DNA from: JANQQC01 sp965262255 | GTDB lineage: Bacteria > Pseudomonadota > Alphaproteobacteria > Caulobacterales > Hyphomonadaceae | Direction: 5' to 3' | Assembly: GCA_965262255.1 (NCBI GenBank) | Contig: OZ253505.1 | Coordinates: 3,968,001 to 4,032,000 of the forward strand | Length of the DNA: 64,000 nucleotides | Part shown: in pieces, positions 46,750-54,637 of the stretch | Numbering within the stretch: the stretch's first letter is position 1 | Layout of the letters: the number at the start of each line of letters is the position of its first letter | Notes under the pieces: model-generated | What the model was told of the DNA's origin: nothing | Database searches by the model: none | The model's input: only the letters and a program-made list of their open reading frames with translations | Program-made: the position numbers and the translations under genes

Positions 46750-47420
46750 TGGACGTATCGCTAGCTGTATCTCAAAGAATTTCAACTCGGGCTTTCCTAG
46801 ATAAACCTATTAGTAAAGCGGAAATTGTTGACTGGCTTCAGGCCGCTCAACGATCACCTTCGGGCGGTAATTTACAACCGTGGAAAATTCGGATTGTTAC
46901 AGGCGAAGCAAAGACTGCTGTCATGAAGATGGCGGGAGAAAAATTAGCAGCTAATCCTGCCGGAGAACCCACCGATCGTCCGATCTATCCCAATCCAGTG
47001 CCTGAACCCTATGAAACCCGACGACGGCGAATCGGGTATCAGATGTTTGAGAAACTCGGTATTGAGAGGAGTGATAAAGCGGGTCGCATTAAGTGGATGT
47101 CAAACAACTTTACATTTTTCAACGCTCCTGTCGGACTGTTTTTTGTCATCGACGAAGGCATGGGACATGGTCAATGGGCACACACTGGGATGCTTATGCA
47201 AACCCTGGCACTCCTTGCCGAAGAGCGAGGTTGGGCAACATGCATGCAAGAATGTTGGGCCTTGCTCCGAACAAGTTTAAAAACACACTTTGGACTTGCT
47301 GAAGAAGAGATGGTCTATTGCGGTATGGCCGTGGGGTATGCAGACAAAGAACATCCGGTCAATACTCTTCGATCAGAACGAGCCGATGTTGAAGAAATTG
47401 CGAAGTTTTACGGATTTTGA
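46749..47420 (+). CDS. Nitroreductase-family flavoprotein
   Basis: 223 residues. FMN-binding N-terminus (RISTRAFLDKPI and RSPSGGNLQPWKI) and C-terminal YCGMAVGYADKEHPVNTLRSER are typical of oxygen-insensitive nitroreductases acting on nitroaromatics or quinones with NAD(P)H. The start overlaps the tldD stop. The segment from codon 26 on is repeated at 49546. Confidence 0.92.
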   Translation: MDVSLAVSQRISTRAFLDKPISKAEIVDWLQAAQRSPSGGNLQPWKIRIVTGEAKTAVMKMAGEKLAANPAGEPTDRPIYPNPVPEPYETRRRRIGYQMFEKLGIERSDKAGRIKWMSNNFTFFNAPVGLFFVIDEGMGHGQWAHTGMLMQTLALLAEERGWATCMQECWALLRTSLKTHFGLAEEEMVYCGMAVGYADKEHPVNTLRSERADVEEIAKFYGF

Positions 47421-48234
47421 GAGCGATGGCAGTGAAAGTCGCAACTTGGAATGTCAACTCCGTCAAAGCACGATTGCCAACCGTTCTCGAAGTACTTCGA
47501 GAGATTGATGTAGACGTAATCGTTCTGCAAGAAATAAAATGTGAGACGAATGCTTTTCCGAGATTGGAAATAGAGGACCTCGGCTACAATTGCGAAGTAT
47601 TTGGACAAAAAAGTTATAACGGAGTAGCCATACTGTCGAAGCATCCGATTGAGGACTTTCAGTACAATCTCCCAACGTTTCAATCAGATGATCAATCTCG
47701 ATATATTGAGGCTCTAGTCTCCTGCGAAAAACCTATTAGAGTGGGCGGTCTATACTTGCCCAACGGAAATCCGGTTGATCGGCTCTCCCCGAACGAATCG
47801 AAAAAATTCACATACAAGATAGATTGGATGAACGCCTTGACATCCCATGCCGAAAATCTCCTTGCGACAGAAGAAGCGTTTGTGTTACTCGGAGACTACA
47901 ATTGCATTCCGAGAGACGAAGATTGCTGGGACTCTAGCGTGTGGTCGGGCGACGCTTTAATGTTACCAGAAACTCGTTCGGCGTTTTCAAGGCTAAAATG
48001 GCTTGGCTTAGCAGATGCTTATGAAACATTAGACGGGCGATCTCACCAATACACCTTTTGGGACTACCAAGGCGGAGCATGGAACAAAGATCACGGTATC
48101 CGGATTGACCATATCTTATGTAGCCCGCAGGCAACTGATAGACTAGACGGAATTGAGATATTTCGCAAAGCTAGAAAAAAAGAAAAACCGTCGGATCACG
48201 TACCTGTTATTGGAACTTTCCTGGACTAACTGCA
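46824..48234 (+). repeat. 1,411-bp direct duplication, upstream unit
   Basis: Collinear without any indel with 49546-50956 (offset 2,722) and about 97 percent identical by eye. It contains most of the nitroreductase gene and all of xthA. Confidence 0.95.
47426..48229 (+). CDS. xthA: Exodeoxyribonuclease III (copy 1)
   Basis: 267 residues from ATG 47426, 5 bases after the nitroreductase stop. Endonuclease/exonuclease/phosphatase fold: ATWNVNSVKARLP, LQEIKCE (Mg-binding Glu), GGLYLPNGNP, LLGDYNCIPRDEDCW, and RIDHILCS with the final SDHVPVIG (catalytic Asp-His). Removes abasic and 3'-blocked ends during base excision repair. Confidence 0.94.
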   Translation: MAVKVATWNVNSVKARLPTVLEVLREIDVDVIVLQEIKCETNAFPRLEIEDLGYNCEVFGQKSYNGVAILSKHPIEDFQYNLPTFQSDDQSRYIEALVSCEKPIRVGGLYLPNGNPVDRLSPNESKKFTYKIDWMNALTSHAENLLATEEAFVLLGDYNCIPRDEDCWDSSVWSGDALMLPETRSAFSRLKWLGLADAYETLDGRSHQYTFWDYQGGAWNKDHGIRIDHILCSPQATDRLDGIEIFRKARKKEKPSDHVPVIGTFLD

Positions 48235-48568
48235 AAATTTTAGCTTGGGGAATTCCATGACGAGACTATATCTTTAGATTCTCACGCGACAACTTTCTTT
48301 ATTTGATAACACCTAGGTTCATGAGGGGCTATATGAAAAAGACAAGCGTTCAGTCCTGCAGTATTTATGCGGATCAGGCCGACACACTATTTGGGAATCA
48401 TATACCTATTGACACATTGCGTGTCACAGGTATACGGTTCTGATCTCTCGGCCTATCACCCCTCTTTCAAGGGTCACTAGATGTGGGTAGACTTTAGGTT
48501 TTATACGCTCTGCCTTTTCTACAAAGAACAAGTCTAAATGAAGTGAGGGTAGCAGTATCACAACGTTA
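48235..48568. other. Spacer between the duplicated units, left part
   Basis: No gene; the solo TnpB right end at 48393-48481 is the only recognisable element. Confidence 0.5.
48393..48481 (-). ncRNA. Solo right end of the TnpB element, possible omega-RNA scaffold, copy 1
   Basis: Read on the minus strand it matches the right end of the tnpB element (54319-54406) at roughly 79 of 88 positions, including CTAGTGAC, GAAAGAGGGGTGATAGG, CAGAACCGTATACCTGTGAC and the end ATTCCC. The terminal hairpin TGACAC-5 nt-GTGTCA and the GAAA-capped hairpin are kept. In TnpB elements this end encodes the guide RNA scaffold, with the guide taken from the flanking DNA. Transcription is not shown. Confidence 0.55.
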
Positions 48569-49030
48569 CTAGGCCGCCAGTTTCTTTTTCTCTGCCGTTT
48601 TTGATTCGAACATTTCAAGTTTTTTTAACTCCTCTTGCCTGTTTAACTCGTTTATATCCTCTTCTTCGTAAAATGGCCCAAGTGGTGTTCCCTCAAGGTC
48701 TGCATATTCGTCTCTCAGATCGAACAGGTTGTATGACACGTGGTCTGGCATATTCACTTCGACTTTGAACTTACCACCTTCCGACTCCACAACTTGCCGG
48801 AACACTGAAAGTAGCAAATCCGTATGTTTTTCGATTTCCCTTATTCTCGAAGGACAAAGATCTTCTGATGAGATGAGATGATTGCGAACAGCCTCCTTAA
48901 TTGAACGAAATTTAATCATTGCTTTGTCTTGTGCTATAGTGATCTTAGCACGCTCCAAAATTTTTTCTTTTTGATCTTCGGGGTATTGGTCGAAGATTTC
49001 TTTCCAAGAAACTGTAACATTGTTTGGCAT
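48569..49030 (-). CDS. HigA-like antitoxin
   Basis: 153 residues. A segment reading SIKEAVRNHLISSEDLCPSR, then IREIEKHTDLLLSVFRQVVE and GGKFKVEVNMPD, has the layout of XRE-type HigA antitoxins (HTH followed by LLSTLRRYVEALGG), though the HTH is degenerate. The acidic, lysine-rich tail is extra. It directly follows the toxin gene with TAATG overlap; toxin-first order is typical of HigBA. Confidence 0.7.
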   Translation of the reverse strand: MPNNVTVSWKEIFDQYPEDQKEKILERAKITIAQDKAMIKFRSIKEAVRNHLISSEDLCPSRIREIEKHTDLLLSVFRQVVESEGGKFKVEVNMPDHVSYNLFDLRDEYADLEGTPLGPFYEEEDINELNRQEELKKLEMFESKTAEKKKLAA

Positions 49031-49377
49031 TATGAATACTCCAAATATTCTTGATATCGTCTTTCTGCAACGGATATCAAGTGAGAATAGAATTGGCGTT
49101 GATTCTTTCCAGATTTACTTCCCACGACTAGCAGTATAGCATTTCGCGAACGATCAAATACAAATGCAACTCTCCACTCTCGATTTAAACTTTTGAATCT
49201 TAGTTCCTTCATATTTGAATGAACTGAACTTTTAAGGGTTTCCACTTTGGGCCTTCCCAAATTTGGACCACTGACTGCAAGTCTGTAAACTAAATTATCC
49301 AACTTCGCTCGTACCCGTGCGGGCAAAACGGCATATTCTTTCTGGAATTCCTTGTGAAATTTTACTGCCCAAGCCAT
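49030..49377 (-). CDS. HigB/RelE-superfamily toxin (Gp49-like)
   Basis: 115 residues. The pattern FHKEFQKEYAVLPARVRAKL, then GRPKVETLKSS, MKELRF, WRVAFVFDRSRNAILLVVGS, KFY-like end, is that of phage-derived Gp49-like/HigB-type mRNA endonucleases. Intact. The pair lies in the spacer between the two xthA-containing repeats, so losing the spacer by recombination would remove the antitoxin. Confidence 0.82.
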   Translation of the reverse strand: MAWAVKFHKEFQKEYAVLPARVRAKLDNLVYRLAVSGPNLGRPKVETLKSSVHSNMKELRFKSLNREWRVAFVFDRSRNAILLVVGSKSGKNQRQFYSHLISVAERRYQEYLEYS

Positions 49378-49545
49378 AGCACTTCCCTACACTCGTTATG
49401 TTTGCCTGTTCTGAAAAGTAGTTATATCTGTTTTCTGCCATAATTGCAAATTTGAAAAACTGATTTAGCGATCAAATAACAAGTGACGATGTCAAAAATT
49501 TGAAAGTCAAACAAAGAGCGAAGCTATTTAGCCGACTTTAGCTAG

Positions 49546-50142
49546 ATTGTTGACTGGCTTCAAGCCACTCTACGATTACCTTCGGGCGGAAATTTACAGC
49601 CGTGGAAAATTCGGATTGTTACAGGCGAAGCAAAGACTGCTGTCATGAAGATGGCGGGAGAAAAATTGGCAGCTAATCCTGCGGGAGAACCCACCGATCG
49701 TCCGATCTATCCCAATCCAGTGCCTGAACCCTATGAAACCCGAAGACGGCGAATCGGGTATCAGATGTTTGAGAAACTCGGTATTGAGAGGAGTGATAAA
49801 GCGGGTCGCATTAAGTGGATGTCAAACAACTTTACATTTTTCAACGCTCCTGTCGGACTGTTTTTTGTCATTGACGAAGGCATGGGACATGGTCAATGGG
49901 CACACACTGGGATGCTTATGCAAACCCTGGCACTCCTTGCCGAAGAGCGAGGTTGGGCAACATGCATGCAAGAATGTTGGGCCTTACTTAGAACAAGTTT
50001 AAAAACACACTTTGACCTTGCTGAAGAAGAGATGGTCTATTGCGGTATGGCCGTGGGGTATGCAGATAAAGAGCATCCGGTCAATACTCTCCGATCAGAA
50101 CGAGCCGATGTTGAAGAAGTTGCGAAGTTTTACGGATTTTGA
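49546..50142 (+). pseudogene. Nitroreductase, 5'-truncated duplicate
   Basis: Lacks the first 25 codons, including the RISTRAF flavin-binding part. Remaining frame is open to 50142; the first good start (ATG 49645) would produce 165 residues without the N-terminal FMN region. Only a few substitutions separate it from the full copy. No ribosome site or promoter of its own. Confidence 0.88.
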
Positions 50143-50147
50143 GAGCG

Positions 50148-50951
50148 ATGGCAATGAAAATCGCAACTTGGAATGTCAACTCTATCAAAGCGAGATTGCC
50201 AACAGTTCTCGAAGTACTTCGAGAGATTGATGTAGACGTAATCGTTCTACAAGAAATTAAATGTGAGACGAATGCTTTTCCGAGATTGGAAATAGAAGAC
50301 CTCGGCTACAATTGCGAAGTATTTGGACAAAAAAGTTATAACGGAGTAGCCATACTGTCCAAGCATCCGATTGAGGACTTTCAGTACAATCTCCCAACGT
50401 TTCAATCAGATGATCAATTTCGATATATTGAGGCTCTAGTCTCCTGCGAAAAAACTATTAGAGTGGGCGGTCTATACTTGCCCAACGGAAATCCGGTTGA
50501 TCGGCTCTCACCGAACGAATCGAAAAAATTCACATACAAGATAGATTGGATGAACGCCTTGACATCCCATGCCGAAAATCTCCTTGCAACAGAAGAGGCG
50601 TTTGTGTTACTTGGAGACTACAATTGCATTCCAAGAGACGAAGATTGCTGGGACTCTAGCGTATGGTCGAGCGATGCTCTAATGTTACCAGAAACTCGTT
50701 CGGCGTTTTCAAGGCTAAAATGGCTTGGCTTAGCAGATGCTTATGAAACATTAGACGGGCGATCTCACCAATACACCTTTTGGGACTACCAAGGCGGAGC
50801 TTGGAACAAAGATCACGGTATCCGGATTGACCATATCTTATGTAGCCCGCAGGCAACTGATAGACTAGACGGAATTGAGATATTTCGCAAAGCTAGAAAA
50901 AAAGAAAAACCGTCTGATCACGTACCTGTTATTGGAACTTTCATAGACTAA
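50148..50951 (+). CDS. xthA: Exodeoxyribonuclease III (copy 2)
   Basis: 267 residues, complete, differing from copy 1 at about eight residues (e.g. MAMKIATWNVNSIK against MAVKVATWNVNSVK). All catalytic motifs are kept, so both copies may be active. It now lies behind a truncated nitroreductase and may depend on read-through for expression. Confidence 0.92.
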   Translation: MAMKIATWNVNSIKARLPTVLEVLREIDVDVIVLQEIKCETNAFPRLEIEDLGYNCEVFGQKSYNGVAILSKHPIEDFQYNLPTFQSDDQFRYIEALVSCEKTIRVGGLYLPNGNPVDRLSPNESKKFTYKIDWMNALTSHAENLLATEEAFVLLGDYNCIPRDEDCWDSSVWSSDALMLPETRSAFSRLKWLGLADAYETLDGRSHQYTFWDYQGGAWNKDHGIRIDHILCSPQATDRLDGIEIFRKARKKEKPSDHVPVIGTFID

Positions 50952-50956
50952 CTGCA

Positions 50957-51364
50957 CGTTATTTCCGGGGATCATCTCTGAATGTTCTTGGCTAACTGTT
51001 CATGGTTAACGCAACCAATTTTATAGCGACTATATACCGAATTACCACAAAATGCGCTAAATTGACGCTTACATAAAAACGCTGTATCGTGTAATACACT
51101 CCCCGCGATAACGAGGAAACAGCTTGGAACATTCCAAATTGTCACTCTTACAAATAGGTCGATAATTTCCGTACAACAATTCCACGGAACCGTGATTCGT
51201 TAGAACAGCTCTTGCCACAAGCGTCGTATGTTCTTTTCGTTAGAATTTTGTGGTAATTGGTATATAGTCGCGAATTTTATAGTTGCGACAATTACGTTTT
51301 TATAGTACCAACTGTTCTGACTTGGCTAAAACAATCGACTCTATTTTTAACAGAAGACCCTAAA
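50957..51364. other. Leader of RES locus 2, occupied by a MITE-like element
   Basis: Apart from the inverted-repeat element at 51026-51272 no gene is seen. Confidence 0.45.
51026..51272. mobile_element. MITE-like element with about 27-bp inverted ends (247 bp)
   Basis: Ends are GCGACTATATACCGAATTAC and, read inward from the right, GCGACTATATACCAATTACC; complementarity continues through CACAAAAT. The 9-mer AATTTTATA lies immediately outside the left end and one base outside the right end, probably a target duplication. Different family from the MITEs at 4917, 5222, 6590 and 6966. It sits where the RES locus 2 promoter would be expected. Confidence 0.75.
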
Positions 51365-51827
51365 ATGCCCTTTGACAATGGAACTTCACGAGAGATTCAA
51401 AATCTTTGTGAGAATTCTGACCCCTCATATGACACCTTACCCGAAGATGAATCTGATGAGGAAGTAGAGATTTTTAAGGGGGGTTGACTTTACAAAATTT
51501 GTTAAGGTTCATCATCTGACAACGGAAGAGGCAAGACAACGTGCTGACAAGGCATTAGCCAAAGAGAGACCGATCGACTATCGTTACATAGAGCGAATGA
51601 AGGAAGAAGGAGTTACTGAAGAACTGGCAATAAAGGCTTTTGTCGGTAGATTTGGCGGAAACGAATCTCAGACACGATTCTTCTTGAACTCCGATTTTTA
51701 TTACGGAAGTGATGCCCCTACCCCATTGACCCGGCTATTTAAGGCGAGAGAAGAGGATTCATTTGCAGAATGCATTGAAATGATAGAAGGGACTAAGATA
51801 AGCTGGGATCTTGGAGATCATTTCTAG
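51365..51827 (+). pseudogene. Antitoxin of RES locus 2, frameshifted at a 6-G run
   Basis: ATG 51365 opens MPFDNGTSREIQ and an acidic segment, then stops at 51487 just after six G (51478-51483). The next frame continues as VDFTKFVKVHHLTTEEARQR and runs to GDHF at 51827, homologous to the antitoxin at 5767-6279 in its C-terminal toxin-binding part. Five G would make one continuous protein of about 153 residues. Possible explanations are a mutation, a sequencing error or a reversible switch. An internal ATG at 51597 could still yield the toxin-binding part. Confidence 0.72.
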
Positions 51828-52492
51828 TGAATAAAATGCGTACTTCTAGAACTTTGTCGGATCTTACATCGTCGAGTAACCCTACGGTATCGGAAATTGT
51901 GGCGTTGTTTGAAGGAATGTCTGTTAGGCGGCATTTGAGGGATATCTTGAGAGTAATATTCTCAAAGTACGATTCGGATCCATTATTCGTTGGAGGGAGA
52001 CCAAGTAGGTTTAGTTCCACTGCGGAAATTTGTAGAAAGTTCAATGGAACGAATACACGTGTGTTGTATGGTGCACAAACTATTGACACGGCAGTTTACG
52101 AAACAGTAGTGCGAAACCGATTTGATATAAATCCAGTTCGTTCTTTGAATTCGACAGATTATGAAGAAAGGTCTGTCGTCTCGTTTTCAAACGAAAAATC
52201 TCACAAACTTAATCTGCTTGACTTAACTAATGGTAAAGCCGCCTGTTATGGTGTTCCAACTGATGTGATACGGAGTTCTAGTCATATAGAAGGTCAACAT
52301 TTTTCTCAATTTGTGTTTAAATATATGCCAAACGTTGATGGATTTATATATTCTAGCCGGTTTACTGAGGAGGAATGTGTAGCTCTTTCCTATAGTAAAG
52401 TGATCACTAAGTTGAAGGCAGAAAAACCTATTCCGCTGAACAGGGACATAGTTAAGTTCGCAATGTTGTCAAAAAACGTGAAAGTTGATTAG
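51827..52492 (+). CDS. RES-domain toxin
   Basis: 221 residues, intact. GTG start overlapping the antitoxin stop (TAGTG). The domain's namesake residues are visible: Arg in GRPSRFSS, Glu in TAVYETVV, Ser in the VVSFS stretch, with LLDLTNGKAACYGVP after it. RES toxins (Xre-RES, MbcT-MbcA types) deplete NAD. With the upstream antitoxin frameshifted, survival of the host implies that the antitoxin fragment, the orphan antitoxin at 5767, or silence of the toxin keeps it harmless. Confidence 0.82.
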   Translation: MNKMRTSRTLSDLTSSSNPTVSEIVALFEGMSVRRHLRDILRVIFSKYDSDPLFVGGRPSRFSSTAEICRKFNGTNTRVLYGAQTIDTAVYETVVRNRFDINPVRSLNSTDYEERSVVSFSNEKSHKLNLLDLTNGKAACYGVPTDVIRSSSHIEGQHFSQFVFKYMPNVDGFIYSSRFTEEECVALSYSKVITKLKAEKPIPLNRDIVKFAMLSKNVKVD

Positions 52493-52551
52493 TTCCCTTG
52501 CTAACCACAGCCTGAGTTTGTTCAATCTCTTACAATCTAAAGTATTCTTTA

Positions 52552-52655
52552 GGAATTATATACTTATTGACACGTTGAGCGTCACTGGAATACGGTTTTG
52601 ATCTCTCAGTCTATTACTCCTCTTTCGAGGGTCGCTAGTTCTCCCAAACACAATA
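52552..52655 (-). ncRNA. Solo right end of the TnpB element, possible omega-RNA scaffold, copy 2
   Basis: On the minus strand it matches the tnpB right end from TATTGTGTTTG through CTCGAAAGAGG, GAGAGATCA, ACCGTATTCC to GTGTCAATAAGTATATAATT, with more substitutions than copy 1. The end hairpin persists with one G-U pair (TGACGC against GTGTCA). The degraded tail of a second tnpB frame overlaps it (NRIPVTLNVSISI). It is a remnant or a trans-acting guide RNA gene; expression unknown. Confidence 0.5.
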
Positions 52656-52677
52656 CTGTACAATATTGGAAACGTTA

Positions 52678-52700
52678 GGGAACTATATACTTTTTGACAC
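52678..52700 (-). repeat. Partial TnpB-element end
   Basis: Matches the last 22 bases of the right ends (GGAACTATATACTTTTTGAC against GGAATTATATACTTATTGAC). It stands 126 bases from the copy at 52552 in the same orientation. Confidence 0.5.
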
Positions 52701-53097
52701 AAAAACGAGAAAAAGAGGGCATACAGATAGGGCGCTTTCAAGCGACTCACTCCCATATTAAGGGAGTAACCGGGAGGTTATACGAAAGTTTCTAAGTTAG
52801 CCAACCAATCAAAAATTTGTGTGCAATTCATCTTCCACGATGCCTATCGGTACTTGTGATCTTGAAGTTCAATTTTTCGCAACTTGAATCTGTGCTTTGA
52901 TTTGCTTTAAGCACCGGCTCTTTCATTTGGTTTGCCCCCCCTAGAATGGTTCATTACCAACGTTTGTCACTCAAGAGCAAACTCACAAATTTTCTTCAAT
53001 ATTGGGAACTCATTTCATTTTTTCAAATTTTTTCTTGCAAGATTTAACGAACCGTAGTATAAAGGAAGTCATCATATATCCTGAAAGGAGAAGTCTC

Positions 53098-54401
53098 ATG
53101 AGACTTGAGGCTAATGACTCAGTTATCGAGTCTACTGCAATCATCACTCGAACACATACGCGTACCGCCAAACTTAGCAAGGGCGGACACAAGAAAGTGC
53201 GTGATTTCATCGCGATGCAAGCGATTTTGTATAACAGTGCATTAGAAGAGAGAATAGATTGTTACAAAAAAAACGGGTCGGTCTATCAGTTTCTATGATT
53301 CAGTGTAAGTCACTAACAGAAATACGAGCGGATGATGCGGAGTACGGTAAGTACTCAGCTCACGCAATGCGTTCTTGTCTCAATCGTTTGGATAAGGCGT
53401 TCAAAAATTACTTTAAGCGGGTCAAAGAGGGGGCAAGTAAAGTCGGTTTTCCGCGATTTAAGCCCCGTAGGCGAATGCGTTCGTTTGATTGTCCGAAAGG
53501 GAGTTTTCAACTAAGAGAACGTAAGAAAGGGTGGACTGTCAACATCAATGGGTTTGATCCGTTCTATGTCAACGATATTCCCCAAGGTGAAATCAAGTTG
53601 GTTCGTATAGTCGTAACCGAACGTCTTGTGAATGTTCAGTTTGTGGTCACAACGAGACATGAGGTTAAACCGTCTGATGCTTCAGTGATTGGTATAGATA
53701 TGGGCGTGAACAATTTAGTGGCTCTGTCGACTGGTGAAATTGTCAAAGGCCGTAAACGAGATCTCAAGCGACAAATGAGACTTCAGAAGAAATTGAGGGT
53801 AGAAGTCAAGAAAGACAAGGGGAAGAAAATTCCGGAACACAGGAAGGGAAAAACGAGGGGAAGTGAATCCTATCTGAAAGCCCGAACTCGTTATACCAAA
53901 GAATGTCAACGGGTTCGCGAAAGTGAGCACGGCTATATCCATAGAGAGACGACGAGGATCGTTCGGTTATCTCCCAATCTCGCAATAGAAGATTTACAAA
54001 TACAAAACATGACCAAAAACCCTAAGGTTGCACGAAGTATATTAGAACAGAACTGGGGTAAGTTCGCAACTCTGCTTTCCTACAAGGCTGAAAGTGCCGG
54101 TGGTAAAGTTACGCGAGTCGATCCCAAAAACACGAGCCGGATGTGTTCTGGATGTGGCAAGATCAAAACAGACTTGTCTCTTTCAGAACGCGTTTACTCG
54201 TGTTCTAACTGCGGTATTCAAATCGATCGTGATGTGAATGCCGCCATCAATATCTCTCGCATTGCGAAGTCGGGCGGGAATCTTCCTAGAGAGTTCGGAG
54301 ATATTGTGTTTGAGAGACCTAGTGACACTCGAAAGAGGGGTGATAGGTCGAGAGCTCAGAACCGTATACCTGTGACACCCAACGTGTCAATAAGTATATA
54401 A
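53098..54401 (+). pseudogene. tnpB: TnpB (IS200/IS605-type RNA-guided nuclease), -1 frameshift at an 8-A run
   Basis: The N-terminal part starts at ATG 53098 (MRLEANDSVIESTAIITRTH) and shifts frame at AAAAAAAAC (about 53267-53275), ending in the wrong frame at 53298. From TTG 53259 the other frame continues to the end. The joined protein is about 434 residues. RuvC residues are all present: Asp in GIDMGVNNLVAL, Glu in LAIEDLQIQN, Asp in DRDVNAAINI; the zinc finger CSGCGKI-CSNCG is complete. The sequence A AAA AAC is a classical -1 slippery heptamer, so programmed frameshifting, decay and error are all possible. No tnpA is present. Confidence 0.82.
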
Positions 54402-54406
54402 TTCCC
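54301..54406 (+). ncRNA. TnpB-element right end / predicted omega-RNA scaffold
   Basis: It overlaps the 3' end of tnpB, as is normal for this guide RNA. A CTCGAAAGAG hairpin and a terminal TGACAC-CCAAC-GTGTCA hairpin are visible, and the conserved block ends at ATTCCC. The guide would be the following bases, from about 54407. Boundary inferred from comparison with the solo ends at 48393 and 52552. Confidence 0.6.
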
Positions 54407-54637
54407 ATAAAAGACCTAGCGATTATATAGTTGTCTAGACAATCTCTACACGGTTCCGAGTCCTCTTCAGATTACCCCATAGTTTCCTACGAGTCACACG
54501 CATTCATTCTTCCCCAACTGACTGCCGAGGGATTTGATCGCCGACCGCACCTGCGAAACAGACTTGGCATGTTATAGATAGAGGAACGAAAAGAAATATT
54601 AGCAAATGTCTAAACCAATATATAATCGCCGCAGATT

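Larger units (their letters stand above)
49546..50956 (+). repeat. 1,411-bp direct duplication, downstream unit
   Basis: Second unit of the duplication described at 46824. The left boundary cuts the nitroreductase gene at its 26th codon; the right boundary lies 5 bases after the xthA stop. Confidence 0.95.
52493..53097. other. Gene-free stretch with TnpB-element ends
   Basis: Holds a solo right end (52552-52655), a shorter piece of the same end (52678-52700) and, around 52735-52765, a small hairpin CTCCC-ATATTAA-GGGAG. A 7-C run occurs near 52930. No gene seen. Confidence 0.5.
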
